A stretch of 64,000 nucleotides of DNA from CAZFVY01 sp964522665 (GCA_964522665.1 CAZFVY010000006.1:1-64000); one strand, 5' to 3'. Counted from the first letter of the stretch, positions 42,341-51,369 are shown. A program made the numbers and translations. Notes: generated by a model not told the origin, from the letters alone.

Positions 42341-43345
42341 TTAGGCTTGGAGCGGCGCGCGCAGCGAGGGTGATTTGAACACCTCGGGGTCCACGACGTA
42401 TTGTGGGCGGCGGCCATTCATAAGGTCAACGATCGCTTGGGCGGCCACCAGGCTGACTTTCTCGCCCGTTTCCCGCGCGCAGGAGGCTTGGTGCGGAGTC
42501 AACAGCAGATTGGGCGCGCGGCGCAACGGACTGTCCGCCGGCAGCGGTTCGATCACAAATGTGTCGAGCGCGGCGCCGGCGATCCAACCTTGCTCCAAGG
42601 CGAGAATGAGCGCGTCATCATTGATCATGGCGCCGCGGGCCGCGTTGATGAGGTACGCGGAGGGCTTCATCAAGCGCAGGCGAGCCTCGTTAATCAGTCC
42701 GTGATTCTCCGGCGTCAGCGCCGCGTGCAAGGTCACAAAGTCGCTTTCGGCAAGCAATTTATCGAGCGGGACGAACTCGACGCCGAGTTTCTTGGCTTCG
42801 GGATGTTGCATCACGTCGTAAGCGAGGACGCGCATATTGAACCCGCTGGCCCGCCGCGCGACCGCCTGGCCGATGCGCCCGCAACCGATGATGCCGAGCG
42901 TCTTCCCGAAAACATCGTGACCCCACGTGATCTTCCACGTCCCCTGAGACATCAGGTAATGGCCCTCGTGAATCCGGCGACCGATGCCCAGCAGCAGGGC
43001 GAACGTGTAGTCCGCCACGGCTTCATTAAGCAGCCCGGGCGTGTACGCGATCACGACGCCCTGGCGGGTCGCCGCCGGCACGTCAATCGAGTCGTAGCCG
43101 ACGCCCCAGCGAGAGATGATTTTGAGGTGGGCGGCCTCGGGCGAAGCGAGCACCGCCGCCGAGTATTGGTCGGGGCTGACCAGGGAAGCATCCATGCCCG
43201 CCAGCGCGGGCAGCAATTCGGCGGCTTTGAGTGGGCCGAGTTTAGCGGGGATGATCACCTGGCAGCCGGCGTCGCGCAGCAGTTGGGCGGCGCGCTGGCC
43301 GACGTCATTGATCGTCCGGGCCGTGACCAGAACTTTCCAAGACAT
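42341..43345 (-). CDS. D-isomer-specific 2-hydroxyacid dehydrogenase (phosphoglycerate dehydrogenase-like)
   Basis: A 334-residue NAD-dependent enzyme. The dinucleotide fold shows LGIIGCGRIGQAVARRA; the catalytic Arg is in LINAARGAMIN, the Glu in TFVIEPLPADSP and the His in LLTPHQASC. There is no C-terminal ACT domain, so it is a short PGDH-like or glyoxylate/hydroxypyruvate reductase-like enzyme. It sits 20 bases upstream of the HpaI-type aldolase gene in the same orientation. Confidence 0.92.
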   Translation of the reverse strand: MSWKVLVTARTINDVGQRAAQLLRDAGCQVIIPAKLGPLKAAELLPALAGMDASLVSPDQYSAAVLASPEAAHLKIISRWGVGYDSIDVPAATRQGVVIAYTPGLLNEAVADYTFALLLGIGRRIHEGHYLMSQGTWKITWGHDVFGKTLGIIGCGRIGQAVARRASGFNMRVLAYDVMQHPEAKKLGVEFVPLDKLLAESDFVTLHAALTPENHGLINEARLRLMKPSAYLINAARGAMINDDALILALEQGWIAGAALDTFVIEPLPADSPLRRAPNLLLTPHQASCARETGEKVSLVAAQAIVDLMNGRRPQYVVDPEVFKSPSLRAPLQA

Positions 43346-43402
43346 TTGCGGGCGAGTGTAGCGGGCCGGGCGCGCGGCGCAAGCGCGCGCTGCAATCGAG
43401 AA

Positions 43403-43417
43403 TTAGAATTATTCCAA
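43403..43417. promoter_or_regulatory. PerR/Fur-like 7-1-7 palindrome upstream of the fur-suf operon
   Basis: TTAGAAT-T-ATTCCAA pairs at 6 of 7 positions and closely resembles known PerR-type boxes. It lies 3 bases before the -35 of the predicted operon promoter, where a Fur-family protein could repress the operon, including its own gene. Confidence 0.55.
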
Positions 43418-43420
43418 GTA

Positions 43421-43448
43421 TTGACAACCGCGCGCAATCGACTAGTTT
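43421..43448 (+). promoter_or_regulatory. candidate promoter of the fur-suf operon
   Basis: TTGACA (43421-43426), a 16-base spacer and TAGTTT (43443-43448), 9 bases before the regulator's ATG at 43458. The -35 is perfect, the -10 weak and the leader very short. Confidence 0.5.
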
Positions 43449-43457
43449 CCATTTGCC

Positions 43458-43934
43458 ATGAATTCGGCCCGTAATGCAAATCAATTCAGTTCTTTGACTG
43501 AACGGCTGGCGACGAGCGGCTTTCGTTTTACGCCGCAACGCCAATACGTGTACGGAGTTTTACTGGCCAAGCGGGACCATCCGACCGCCGAGGAAGTTTT
43601 CATGCGGGCCAAAAAAGAGAACCCGGATATCTCGATGGCCACGGTGTATAATTGTCTCGACGCGCTGGTCAAGTGTGGGCTGATCCGCCAGGTCAACCTT
43701 GACCGCGGAGCGTCCCGCTTCTGTCCGAACATGCGGGAACATTGTCATTTTCATTGCGACGATTGCGGGCACATCTTTGACCTTGATCTGACCCCTGAGG
43801 CGCAGCGCGCCGTGGTCGAGATTCCGGAGGGCTTCAAAGTCAGTCAGTTCGATGTGTCGGTGCGCGGTTCCTGCCCGAATTGCGCCACCCAGAAGCGCCG
43901 TTCCCCTAAAGCCGCCGGCGTCGCGGCCCGTTAA
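43458..43934 (+). CDS. Fur/PerR family metal-dependent repressor
   Basis: A 158-residue Fur-superfamily regulator. The winged helix reads FRFTPQRQYVYGVLLAKRDH, then PDISMATVYNCLDALVKCGL. The metal region is HCHFHCDDCGHIFDL, with structural-zinc CxxC pairs at Cys100/103 and Cys139/142. It cannot be split into Fur or PerR by eye. It begins the suf operon: sufB starts 5 bases after its stop. A matching palindrome lies upstream, so autoregulation and iron- or peroxide-responsive control of Fe-S assembly is likely. Confidence 0.92.
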   Translation: MNSARNANQFSSLTERLATSGFRFTPQRQYVYGVLLAKRDHPTAEEVFMRAKKENPDISMATVYNCLDALVKCGLIRQVNLDRGASRFCPNMREHCHFHCDDCGHIFDLDLTPEAQRAVVEIPEGFKVSQFDVSVRGSCPNCATQKRRSPKAAGVAAR

Positions 43935-43939
43935 TTTCT

Positions 43940-45385
43940 ATGAGCACAGACACGCAAACGATCGAAGATTTCGTCAATACGGAGTATAAGTACGGCTTCG
44001 TGACGAACGTCGATACGGACTCCATTCCGCCGGGTCTCAATGAGGACGTCGTCCGGTTGATCTCGGCCAAAAAACAGGAGCCGCAGTTCATGCTCGATTG
44101 GCGTTTGAAGGCCTACCGGCAGTGGGTCACCATGAAGGAGCCGACGTGGCCAAACGTCAAGTATCCGCCGATCGATTATCAGAAATCAATTTACTACGCC
44201 GCGCCCAAGCCCAAGAAAGTCCTGAATAGCCTGGACGAAGTCGATCCGGAAATCCTGAAGACGTTCGATAAGCTGGGCATTTCGCTTTCCGAGCAGAAGC
44301 GGTTGACGGGCGTCGCGGTGGACGCCGTGGTGGACAGTGTGTCGGTGGCGACCACTTTCAAGAAGGAACTCTCGAAGTGCGGCGTCATCTTTTGCTCGTT
44401 CTCCGACGCGGTGAAGGAGCATCCGGAACTGGTGCAGAAGTATCTGGGCGCCGTGGTGCCGTACGCGGACAATTTTTACGCGGCGCTGAACGCCGCGGTC
44501 TTCAGCGACGGCTCGTTTTGTTACATCCCCAAGGGCGTTCGTTGCCCAATGGAACTGTCCACCTATTTTCGGATCAACACCGCGAATACGGGGCAGTTCG
44601 AGCGGACCTTGATCGTGGCGGAGGCGGGGAGCTACGTCAGTTATTTGGAAGGCTGCACGGCGCCGATGCGGGACGAGCATCAATTGCACGCGGCGGTCGT
44701 CGAGTTGATCGCGTTCGACAACGCGCAGATCAAATACTCCACCGTTCAGAATTGGTATCCCGGTGACAAGCAGGGCAAAGGGGGCGTTTACAATTTCGTC
44801 ACCAAACGGGGCCGTTGCGCCGGCGTCAAATCGCGCATCTCCTGGACCCAAGTCGAGACCGGCTCGGCGATAACGTGGAAATACCCGAGCGTGATCCTGC
44901 AAGGGGATGATTCGATCGGCGAGTTTTACTCGGTGGCGTTGACGAATAACTATCAGCAGGCGGACACCGGCACGAAGATGATTCACGTCGGGAAAAACAC
45001 CCGGAGCACAATTATCTCCAAGGGTATCTCGGCCGGGCGCGGACAGAATAGCTATCGCGGCCAGGTCAAGATTCTCAAAGGCGCCACTGCGGCGCGCAAT
45101 TTCTCGCAGTGCGATTCCTTGTTGCTCGGGGACAAGTGCGGCGCGCACACGTTCCCCTACATCGAGGTCAAGAACACCACGGCGCAAGTCGAGCACGAGG
45201 CCTCGACCTCGAAGATCGGCGAGGACCAGATATTTTATTGCAACCAACGCGGCATCTCGACGCAAGACGCGGTGAACATGATCGTCAACGGCTTCTGCAA
45301 AGAGGTCTTCCGTGAGTTGCCGATGGAGTTCGCGGTCGAGGCCCAGAAGCTGTTGGGCGTGAGCCTCGAAGGCAGCGTCGGTTAA
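43940..45385 (+). CDS. sufB: Fe-S cluster assembly scaffold subunit SufB
   Basis: A 481-residue SufB. Hallmarks: CSFSDAVKEHPELVQKYLG, FSDGSFCYIPKGVRCPMELS, YFRINTANTGQFERTLIVAE, SYLEGCTAP-type region and VKNTTAQVEHEASTSKIGED. It forms the SufBC2D scaffold on which clusters are built. The length is normal. It is the second gene of a ten-gene plus-strand operon. Confidence 0.98.
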   Translation: MSTDTQTIEDFVNTEYKYGFVTNVDTDSIPPGLNEDVVRLISAKKQEPQFMLDWRLKAYRQWVTMKEPTWPNVKYPPIDYQKSIYYAAPKPKKVLNSLDEVDPEILKTFDKLGISLSEQKRLTGVAVDAVVDSVSVATTFKKELSKCGVIFCSFSDAVKEHPELVQKYLGAVVPYADNFYAALNAAVFSDGSFCYIPKGVRCPMELSTYFRINTANTGQFERTLIVAEAGSYVSYLEGCTAPMRDEHQLHAAVVELIAFDNAQIKYSTVQNWYPGDKQGKGGVYNFVTKRGRCAGVKSRISWTQVETGSAITWKYPSVILQGDDSIGEFYSVALTNNYQQADTGTKMIHVGKNTRSTIISKGISAGRGQNSYRGQVKILKGATAARNFSQCDSLLLGDKCGAHTFPYIEVKNTTAQVEHEASTSKIGEDQIFYCNQRGISTQDAVNMIVNGFCKEVFRELPMEFAVEAQKLLGVSLEGSVG

Positions 45386-45438
45386 GCCGGCGTCCGCGAC
45401 GCGGCTTCCACTCCGAGACGGTTAAATCTATTTTTGAA

Positions 45439-46209
45439 ATGAGCGAAACCATACTTGAAATCAAGAATCTCCACGCGGGCGTCGAGAATAAGAAAATCTT
45501 GAAAGGCATTGACCTGACGATCAACGCGGGCGAAGTCCACGCGATCATGGGGCCGAACGGCAGCGGCAAGAGCACGCTGGCTCAGATTCTGGCCGGACGG
45601 GACGGGTACGAGGTGACCGCCGGGCAGGTGATCTATCGCGGCCAGGATTTGCTCGAGTTGGACCCCGAGGAGCGCGCGCGCGCCGGCGTTTTTCTCGCGT
45701 TCCAATACCCGGTTGAGATTCCCGGCGTCAACAGCGCTTATTTTCTACGGGCCGCGTTGAACGAGACGCGGAAGCATCACGGCCTGGAAGAGTTGGACGC
45801 CATTGATTTCCTCAAACTCGTCCGCGAGAAGATGAAGAAGCTGCACTTGGACGAAAGCTTTCTCGGCCGACCGGTCAACGCCGGCTTTTCGGGCGGGGAA
45901 AAGAAGCGCAACGAAATTCTCCAGATGGCCATCCTCGAGCCGGCCCTCGCCGTCCTCGACGAGACCGATTCGGGCCTCGATATCGACGCCTTGAAAATCG
46001 TGGCCGGCGGCGTTAACGCGCTCAAGCGCGCGGACAACGCCCAGTTGGTCATCACTCATTACCAGCGGCTGCTCGACTACATTGTGCCCGACCAGGTCCA
46101 TGTGTTGTGCGATGGCCGCATCGTACATTCGGGCGGCAAGGAACTCGCCTTGGAGCTCGAGGCCAAGGGCTACGATTGGATCCTCTCAGGGGAAGCCGCG
46201 ACCGCTTGA
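45439..46209 (+). CDS. sufC: Fe-S assembly ATPase SufC
   Basis: A 256-residue ABC-type ATPase. Walker A is IMGPNGSGKSTLAQ, the signature region GFSGGEKKRNEILQM and Walker B ALAVLDETDSGLDID. KKRNE is characteristic of SufC. It powers rearrangement of the SufB-SufD scaffold in the cytoplasm. Confidence 0.98.
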   Translation: MSETILEIKNLHAGVENKKILKGIDLTINAGEVHAIMGPNGSGKSTLAQILAGRDGYEVTAGQVIYRGQDLLELDPEERARAGVFLAFQYPVEIPGVNSAYFLRAALNETRKHHGLEELDAIDFLKLVREKMKKLHLDESFLGRPVNAGFSGGEKKRNEILQMAILEPALAVLDETDSGLDIDALKIVAGGVNALKRADNAQLVITHYQRLLDYIVPDQVHVLCDGRIVHSGGKELALELEAKGYDWILSGEAATA

Positions 46210-46228
46210 TTTCCGGCCACGAGAGCGC

Positions 46229-47590
46229 ATGAACCAGATCATTGAACCCAGATCGAAGGAGACCATGAAGGAAACCAATCCGCATTTGGCCCACTTCGAA
46301 CGGCTCGAACGCGAGGGCGCCGACGGCCATCCCGCCTGGCTCGCGCCGCTGCGCAAGGCGGGCATCGCCCGGTTTGCCGAGCGTGGTTTTCCGACCTTGC
46401 GCGATGAGGATTGGCGCTTCACGAACGTCGCCCCAATCGTCGCGCTGCCGTTTAAGCCGCAGTTGGCCTACTCTCGAGATGGTCTCACCGCGGAGGCCGT
46501 CGAGCAGTTTACTTTTGGCAAACTTCCCGGCAGCCGGTTGACCTTTGTGGACGGATTCTTCGCCGCGGAACTTTCCCACGCCACGCCACAGACCGGCGGC
46601 GTGCGGATCGAGAACCTCGCCGCCGCGCTTAGCCAGAATCCAGCCGTTTTGGAGAAGGGGCTGGCCCGCTTCGCGCAAGTGGACCAAAACGCCTTCGTGG
46701 CGTTGAACACCGCGTTTTTTCAAGATGGCGCGTTCATTCACGTGCCAGCCGGCCAGGCGGCCGCCGGACCAGTGCATTTGCTCTTCATCTCGACCGCGAA
46801 GGAGGCCGGCGCCGCCGCGCATCCCCGCAATTTGATCATCACGGAAAAGGCCGCTCAACTCACGGTGATCGAAACCTATCTGTCAATCGGCGCCGTGGCG
46901 TCGTTGACCAACGCCGTCACCGAACTCGTGATTGGGGAGGAGGCGCGGGTCGAGCACGTTAAATTCCAGGACGAGAATCAGACGGCGTTTCATATCGCGG
47001 CGATCCAGGCCCAACTTGGGCGGCATTGCGATTTCATCTCGCACTCCTTCGCGCTGGGCGCACGCCTTTCGCGCAACAATATCCACACCAGCCTCAACGC
47101 CGAAGGCATCGAGTGCGTCCTGAACGGACTTTATCTGACAAAGGGGGACCAATTGGCCGATCATCACATGATCGTCGAGCACGCCAAGCCGCGCTGCAAC
47201 AGTCACGAATATTACAACGGCATTCTCGCGGATCGCTCCAAGGGCGTTTTCCACGGGCGCATCCTCGTGCGGCCCGACGCCCAGAAAACCGACGCCAAAC
47301 AAACGAACAAGAACCTGCTCGTCTCCGATTCCGCGACCATCGACACGAAGCCCCAACTTGAGATTTACGCGGACGACGTCAAGTGCACGCACGGCGCGAC
47401 GATTGGCGCCTTAAACCTGGAGTCGATCTTTTATTTGCGCGCCCGCGGTTTGAGCGAAGCCACCGCCCGGCGGATGCTGATGCATGGTTTTGCCGGCGAA
47501 ATCATCGAGCGCGTCCGTTGCGCGTCCATCCGCGACGAGCTGGACCGCTTGATCTGGGATCGCCTCGAACAACATCACCTCCATGAATGA
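46229..47590 (+). CDS. sufD: Fe-S cluster assembly subunit SufD
   Basis: A 453-residue SufD, the SufB paralogue of the scaffold. Blocks: GFPTLRDEDWRFTNVAPI, GAFIHVPAGQAAAGPVHLLF, NSHEYYNGILADRSKGVFHG, DAKQTNKNLLVSDSATIDTK and KCTHGATIGALNLESIFYLR. The start may be ATG 46229, or ATG 46265, which has AAGGAG close upstream. The stop overlaps the sufU start. Confidence 0.95.
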   Translation: MNQIIEPRSKETMKETNPHLAHFERLEREGADGHPAWLAPLRKAGIARFAERGFPTLRDEDWRFTNVAPIVALPFKPQLAYSRDGLTAEAVEQFTFGKLPGSRLTFVDGFFAAELSHATPQTGGVRIENLAAALSQNPAVLEKGLARFAQVDQNAFVALNTAFFQDGAFIHVPAGQAAAGPVHLLFISTAKEAGAAAHPRNLIITEKAAQLTVIETYLSIGAVASLTNAVTELVIGEEARVEHVKFQDENQTAFHIAAIQAQLGRHCDFISHSFALGARLSRNNIHTSLNAEGIECVLNGLYLTKGDQLADHHMIVEHAKPRCNSHEYYNGILADRSKGVFHGRILVRPDAQKTDAKQTNKNLLVSDSATIDTKPQLEIYADDVKCTHGATIGALNLESIFYLRARGLSEATARRMLMHGFAGEIIERVRCASIRDELDRLIWDRLEQHHLHE

Positions 47591-48029
47591 CGAGCTCGAC
47601 GATCTCTATCAGCAGGTCATTCTGGACCATAGCCGACATCCGCGGAATTTTCACAAACTGGAATCCGCCAACCATGTGGCCCAGGGGCACAACCCGTTGT
47701 GCGGTGATCAATTCACGCTGTATCTGGTCACGGATGGTGACGTGATCAAGGACATCGGTTTTCAAGGTTCCGGCTGCGCGATTTCCAAGGCGTCGGCCTC
47801 CATGTTGACGGTGACGCTGAAAGGCAAAACGATTGCCGAGGCGCGGGAGCTTTTCCAACATGTGCGTGACATGGTGACCACCGGCAAAGTCGATTCGGAC
47901 GCGTTGGGTAAACTCGCCGTGTTCGCCGGGGTGCATAAATTCCCGGCGCGCGTGAAGTGCGCGATCCTGGCCTGGCATGCCGCGCTGGCCGCCGTCGAGG
48001 GGCAGGCCGAGGCGGTCAGCACCGAGTAG
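47583..48029 (+). CDS. sufU: SufU-type sulfur relay / Fe-S scaffold protein
   Basis: A 148-residue SufU. It keeps YQQVILDHSRHPRNFH, the zinc-ligand region NPLCGDQ (Cys40, Asp42), GSGCAISKASASML (Cys65) and RVKCAILAW (Cys126). SufU accepts persulfide from SufS in operons lacking SufE. The start overlaps the sufD stop, suggesting coupling. Confidence 0.94.
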   Translation: MNDELDDLYQQVILDHSRHPRNFHKLESANHVAQGHNPLCGDQFTLYLVTDGDVIKDIGFQGSGCAISKASASMLTVTLKGKTIAEARELFQHVRDMVTTGKVDSDALGKLAVFAGVHKFPARVKCAILAWHAALAAVEGQAEAVSTE

Positions 48030-48101
48030 TCCCGCTCGCTGGCGCGGCTGGAACAAACCGCCGTGCAAATGACCGGACATCGGCTACATTAGCAACGTCA
48101 G

Positions 48102-48659
48102 ATGCAACGCAACGAACCCGTTACCTTAACCCGCGATTGCGAGGCCGTGGTGATTCCGATTGGCACCAAGGTCACCTTGCAGCAAGGGGAGTTGGCCTAC
48201 ATCACGCAGACTTTGGGCGGAACCTATACGGTCGTCGTCAATGGCAACATGTTCCGCGTCGATGGCAAAGACGCCGACGCGCTTGGGTTCGAGAAGGCTC
48301 AGGTGTCGGCGCCGTCTGCCTTTGGGAAAACGGTCACCGCTGAGGAATTGGAGAAGCAGGCCTGGGCGCAGATGCGGACTTGCTACGACCCGGAAATCCC
48401 CGTCAACGTCGTCGATCTCGGCCTAATTTATGAGTGCAAGCTTTCGCCTTTGACCGAAGGCGGCAGTTACCGCGCCGAGGTCAAATTGACGCTGACGGCG
48501 CCGGGGTGCGGGATGGGCGATTACCTGCGGCAGGATGTGCAAAACAAACTGCTTTGCGTCGAGGGAATCGATGACGCGAACGTCGAGCTGGTCTGGGATC
48601 CCCCGTGGAACCAGGGCCTCATGTCCGAGGCCGCCAAGCTTCAGCTCGGCTTGATGTAG
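48102..48659 (+). CDS. sufT: Fe-S assembly protein SufT
   Basis: A 185-residue SufT with an N-terminal extension (TVVVNGNMFRVDGKDADALG) and a MIP18/DUF59 domain: MRTCYDPEIPVNVVDLGLIY, VKLTLTAPGCGMGDYLRQDV and VELVWDPPWNQGLMSEAAKL. It helps mature Fe-S proteins under high demand. Placed within the suf operon, as is typical. Confidence 0.94.
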   Translation: MQRNEPVTLTRDCEAVVIPIGTKVTLQQGELAYITQTLGGTYTVVVNGNMFRVDGKDADALGFEKAQVSAPSAFGKTVTAEELEKQAWAQMRTCYDPEIPVNVVDLGLIYECKLSPLTEGGSYRAEVKLTLTAPGCGMGDYLRQDVQNKLLCVEGIDDANVELVWDPPWNQGLMSEAAKLQLGLM

Positions 48660-48682
48660 ATTTTGACCGCGAATTTCACGCT

Positions 48683-48991
48683 ATGGCTAAACTGATCAAA
48701 CTCGCTGAAACTAAAAGTCTCGCGCCCGGCCAAGCCGCCGCCTTCGACGTCGAGGGGCATCGGATCGCCTTGTTCAATGTCGGCGGTTCATTTTACGCGA
48801 TTGACGACACTTGCCCACACAGTGGCGGTCCGCTCTCCGAGGGCGCGATTTGCGGCACGACCGTTCGTTGCCCCTGGCACGACGCCGATTTCGACCTGCG
48901 CTCCGGCGCGGTGCTTTGTCCGCCAGCGGAGGAATCGGTCGCCGCTTACAAGGTGGTGGTCGAGGGCGGCGACGTGAAGGTGGAGCTTTAA
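48683..48991 (+). CDS. Rieske [2Fe-2S] ferredoxin-type protein
   Basis: A 102-residue single-domain Rieske protein: DDTCPHSGGPLSEG (Cys44/His46) and TTVRCPWHDADFDL (Cys63/His66) hold the cluster. It resembles NirD or dioxygenase ferredoxin components, but here it may act as electron donor for Fe-S assembly or be a client of it. It is 1 base from sufS, within the operon. The ATG at 48683 is chosen because the frame upstream is an overlap with sufT. Confidence 0.92.
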   Translation: MAKLIKLAETKSLAPGQAAAFDVEGHRIALFNVGGSFYAIDDTCPHSGGPLSEGAICGTTVRCPWHDADFDLRSGAVLCPPAEESVAAYKVVVEGGDVKVEL

Positions 48992-48992
48992 G

Positions 48993-50252
48993 ATGCTATC
49001 CGAAACCGCCAGCGCCGCGGGGAAGAAGGCCGTCGATTGGTCGAGGTTGCGGGATGAATTTCCGATCCTCGATCAGATGGTGCATGGGCATCCGCTGGTC
49101 TATCTCGACAACGCGGCATCGAGTCAAAAACCGGTCGCGGTGCTCGACGCCTTGCGACGTTACTACGAACGGGACAACGCGAACGTTCACCGGGGCATTC
49201 ATGAATTGAGCAACCGCGCCACCGCCGGTTTTGAAGGCGCGCGCGCGCGCGCGGCGCAGTTTATCAACGCCCGCTGCCCCGAGGAAATCGTCTTCACGCG
49301 GGGCACGACGGAAGGGATAAACCTGGTCGCCCAAAGTTGGGGCGGCCGCAACGTGCGCGCCGGTGACAAGATTCTCCTCACGGAGATGGAGCATCATAGC
49401 AACATCGTCCCGTGGCAATTGCTCTCCGAGCGCACGGGCGCCAAGCTCGTTTATCTGCCCGTCACGGGCGACGAGGGAGCGCTCGATATGTCGCGTCTGG
49501 ACGAGTATCTGACTCCCGAAGTTAAGATCTTCGCGTTCAGCCACATTTCGAATTCGTTGGGAACGGTCAATCCAGTCGCGGAATTATGCGCCCGGGCCCG
49601 GAAGTTGGGCGTGACGACGCTCGTGGACGCCGCGCAAAGCGCGGGGCACCGTCCGCTCGACGCGCAAGAAATCGGTTGTGATTTTCTCGCTTTTTCCGGC
49701 CACAAAATCTGCGGACCTACCGGCATCGGCGTGTTGTATGGCCGGCAGGCGGTCTTGGACGCGATGCCTCCCTATCAGGGTGGCGGCGAGATGATCCTGA
49801 ACGTTGATTTCTACCACACCACGTTCAAGCGGGCGCCGCATCGGTTCGAAGCCGGCACGCCGGACATTTCGGGCGCCGTCGGCTTGCATGCCGCGATGGA
49901 TTACCTGGACGCCATCGGGCGCCAGGAAATCTTCGAGCACGATCAACAATTGGCCGCCTACGCCTACGATCAATTGGCGCGGTTGCCCGGCATCCGTTTG
50001 TTTGGCCCCAAGACGGGCCGCGCCGGACTCGTTAGTTTTCTGCTTGCCGACGTGCATGCCCACGATTTGGTCACGGTGGCGGACCAGCGCGGCGTCGCCC
50101 TGCGCGGTGGGCATCACTGCAACCAGCCGCTCATGCGCAAGCTCGGGGTCGAATCGACCGCGCGCGCCAGTTTCTACTTTTACAACACCGTGGCCGAAGT
50201 CGATCGGTTCATCGAGGTGATGCGCGAAATTCAGAAATACTTCGCCGGTTAG
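48993..50252 (+). CDS. sufS: cysteine desulfurase SufS
   Basis: A 419-residue PLP enzyme of the group II desulfurases. The PLP Lys is in FLAFSGHKICGPTGIGVLYG (Lys238) and the persulfide Cys in LRGGHHCNQPLM (Cys376). EMEHHSNIVPWQLL and DAAQSAGHRP are family blocks. It takes sulfur from cysteine for the SufU relay. Confidence 0.97.
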   Translation: MLSETASAAGKKAVDWSRLRDEFPILDQMVHGHPLVYLDNAASSQKPVAVLDALRRYYERDNANVHRGIHELSNRATAGFEGARARAAQFINARCPEEIVFTRGTTEGINLVAQSWGGRNVRAGDKILLTEMEHHSNIVPWQLLSERTGAKLVYLPVTGDEGALDMSRLDEYLTPEVKIFAFSHISNSLGTVNPVAELCARARKLGVTTLVDAAQSAGHRPLDAQEIGCDFLAFSGHKICGPTGIGVLYGRQAVLDAMPPYQGGGEMILNVDFYHTTFKRAPHRFEAGTPDISGAVGLHAAMDYLDAIGRQEIFEHDQQLAAYAYDQLARLPGIRLFGPKTGRAGLVSFLLADVHAHDLVTVADQRGVALRGGHHCNQPLMRKLGVESTARASFYFYNTVAEVDRFIEVMREIQKYFAG

Positions 50253-50260
50253 AACGGCAA

Positions 50261-50818
50261 ATGACTATGACCGCCCCTGCTGACACGATCCAGCCGCAAT
50301 CGACCATGGGTGAAGTGCTCGCCGCCTACCCCGGGGCGCAGCGCGCGCTCTTCCGCCGTTACCATATTGGCGGGTGCAGCAGTTGCGGTTTCCAACCGAC
50401 CGAGACGCTCGCGGATGTTTGCCGCCGCAATAACAACCTCGACGTGGCGGAAGTTCTCGCCCATATCCGGACCAGCCACGAGCAGGACGCGAAGATTTTT
50501 GTCACGGCCAAGGAGTTGGCCCGTCTCCGCGCGGAGCAACCCAAGGTGCGCTTGCTCGACGTCCGCTCGCGCGCTGAGTTTGACGCCGTGCGGATCGAAG
50601 GCGCCGTTCTGCTGACCCAGCCGGTGATGCAGGAGATCCTCGGACAATGGCCGCGGCAGGAACTCGTCGTCATCTACGATCATGAGGGCAAGCAGGCGCT
50701 CGACGCGGCCGCCTATTTTGCGGGACACGGCTTTCAACAGGTTCGTTGTTTGCAGGGCGGCATCGACGCCTGGGCGGAGGAAGTCGATGAGAGCGTTCCC
50801 CGGTATCAATTGGCATAG
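50261..50818 (+). CDS. DUF1858-rhodanese-like protein lacking the catalytic cysteine
   Basis: A 185-residue protein. Residues 16-70 resemble DUF1858 (YPGAQRALFRRYHIGGCSSCGF, with Cys39/42). Residues 78-175 are a rhodanese fold (LLDVRSRAEFDAVRIEGAVL; CLQGGIDAWAEEV). Where rhodanese has its persulfide Cys, this protein has Asp140 (VVIYDHEGKQAL). It may bind sulfur via Cys39/42 or be a non-catalytic partner. Confidence 0.85.
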   Translation: MTMTAPADTIQPQSTMGEVLAAYPGAQRALFRRYHIGGCSSCGFQPTETLADVCRRNNNLDVAEVLAHIRTSHEQDAKIFVTAKELARLRAEQPKVRLLDVRSRAEFDAVRIEGAVLLTQPVMQEILGQWPRQELVVIYDHEGKQALDAAAYFAGHGFQQVRCLQGGIDAWAEEVDESVPRYQLA

Positions 50819-50851
50819 CTTTTCTCGCGGCCCAGACGGCTCCCAAAAACC

Positions 50852-51364
50852 ATGGACCAAGACCTCGAAGCGCGCGTTAAGGCGGCATTGAACAATCCGC
50901 AGAACATGGGCGAATTGGCGGGCGCCGACGCCGTTGGCGCCGTCGGCAACGCCGAGTGCGGCGAAATGCTGCGGATGTGGATCAAGTTCAAGGAAGAGAA
51001 GGGGCGGAAAGTGATCGACCGCGCCACGTTCCAGTCCTTTGGGTGCGAGACCGCGATCGCCGTCGCGAGCCTGGCCACCGAAATGATCCGCGGCAAGACC
51101 GCTGAGGAAGCCTTGGCGATGAAAACCGCCGATCTGGCGCCGGACCTCGGGCCGCTGCCGCCGATGAAAATTCATTGCGGGCAATTAGTCGAAGGCGCCC
51201 TTCGTTCCGCCCTCGATCCGACGGCCGCGAAAGCGCAGCAACCTCCGCAATCCACTCCGGCGCCGCCCACAAGCTCGAATCTCCTCGATAATTTTACCAA
51301 ACCGATGCAGTCCGAAAGCGGCCCTCGCATTGTCTTTAAAACGCCGGCGCCGAAACGTCCGTAG
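50852..51364 (+). CDS. NifU/IscU-like Fe-S scaffold protein
   Basis: A 170-residue protein whose first ~120 residues follow the IscU N-domain order: VGNAECGEMLRMWIKFKEEK (Cys36), ATFQSFGCETAIAVASLATE (Cys65) and MKIHCGQLVEGALRSAL (Cys109). The usual CGD Asp is Glu38. The last 50 residues are a Pro/Thr-rich tail. It is the tenth and last gene of the operon and a second scaffold beside SufU. Confidence 0.88.
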   Translation: MDQDLEARVKAALNNPQNMGELAGADAVGAVGNAECGEMLRMWIKFKEEKGRKVIDRATFQSFGCETAIAVASLATEMIRGKTAEEALAMKTADLAPDLGPLPPMKIHCGQLVEGALRSALDPTAAKAQQPPQSTPAPPTSSNLLDNFTKPMQSESGPRIVFKTPAPKRP

Positions 51365-51369
51365 CCGGC

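Noticed and set aside
42401..43474. 357-residue plus-strand ORF
   Set aside because: Antisense to the 2-hydroxyacid dehydrogenase and without a recognisable domain.
44186..45265. 359-residue minus-strand ORF
   Set aside because: Antisense to sufB; Arg/Val-rich shadow frame.
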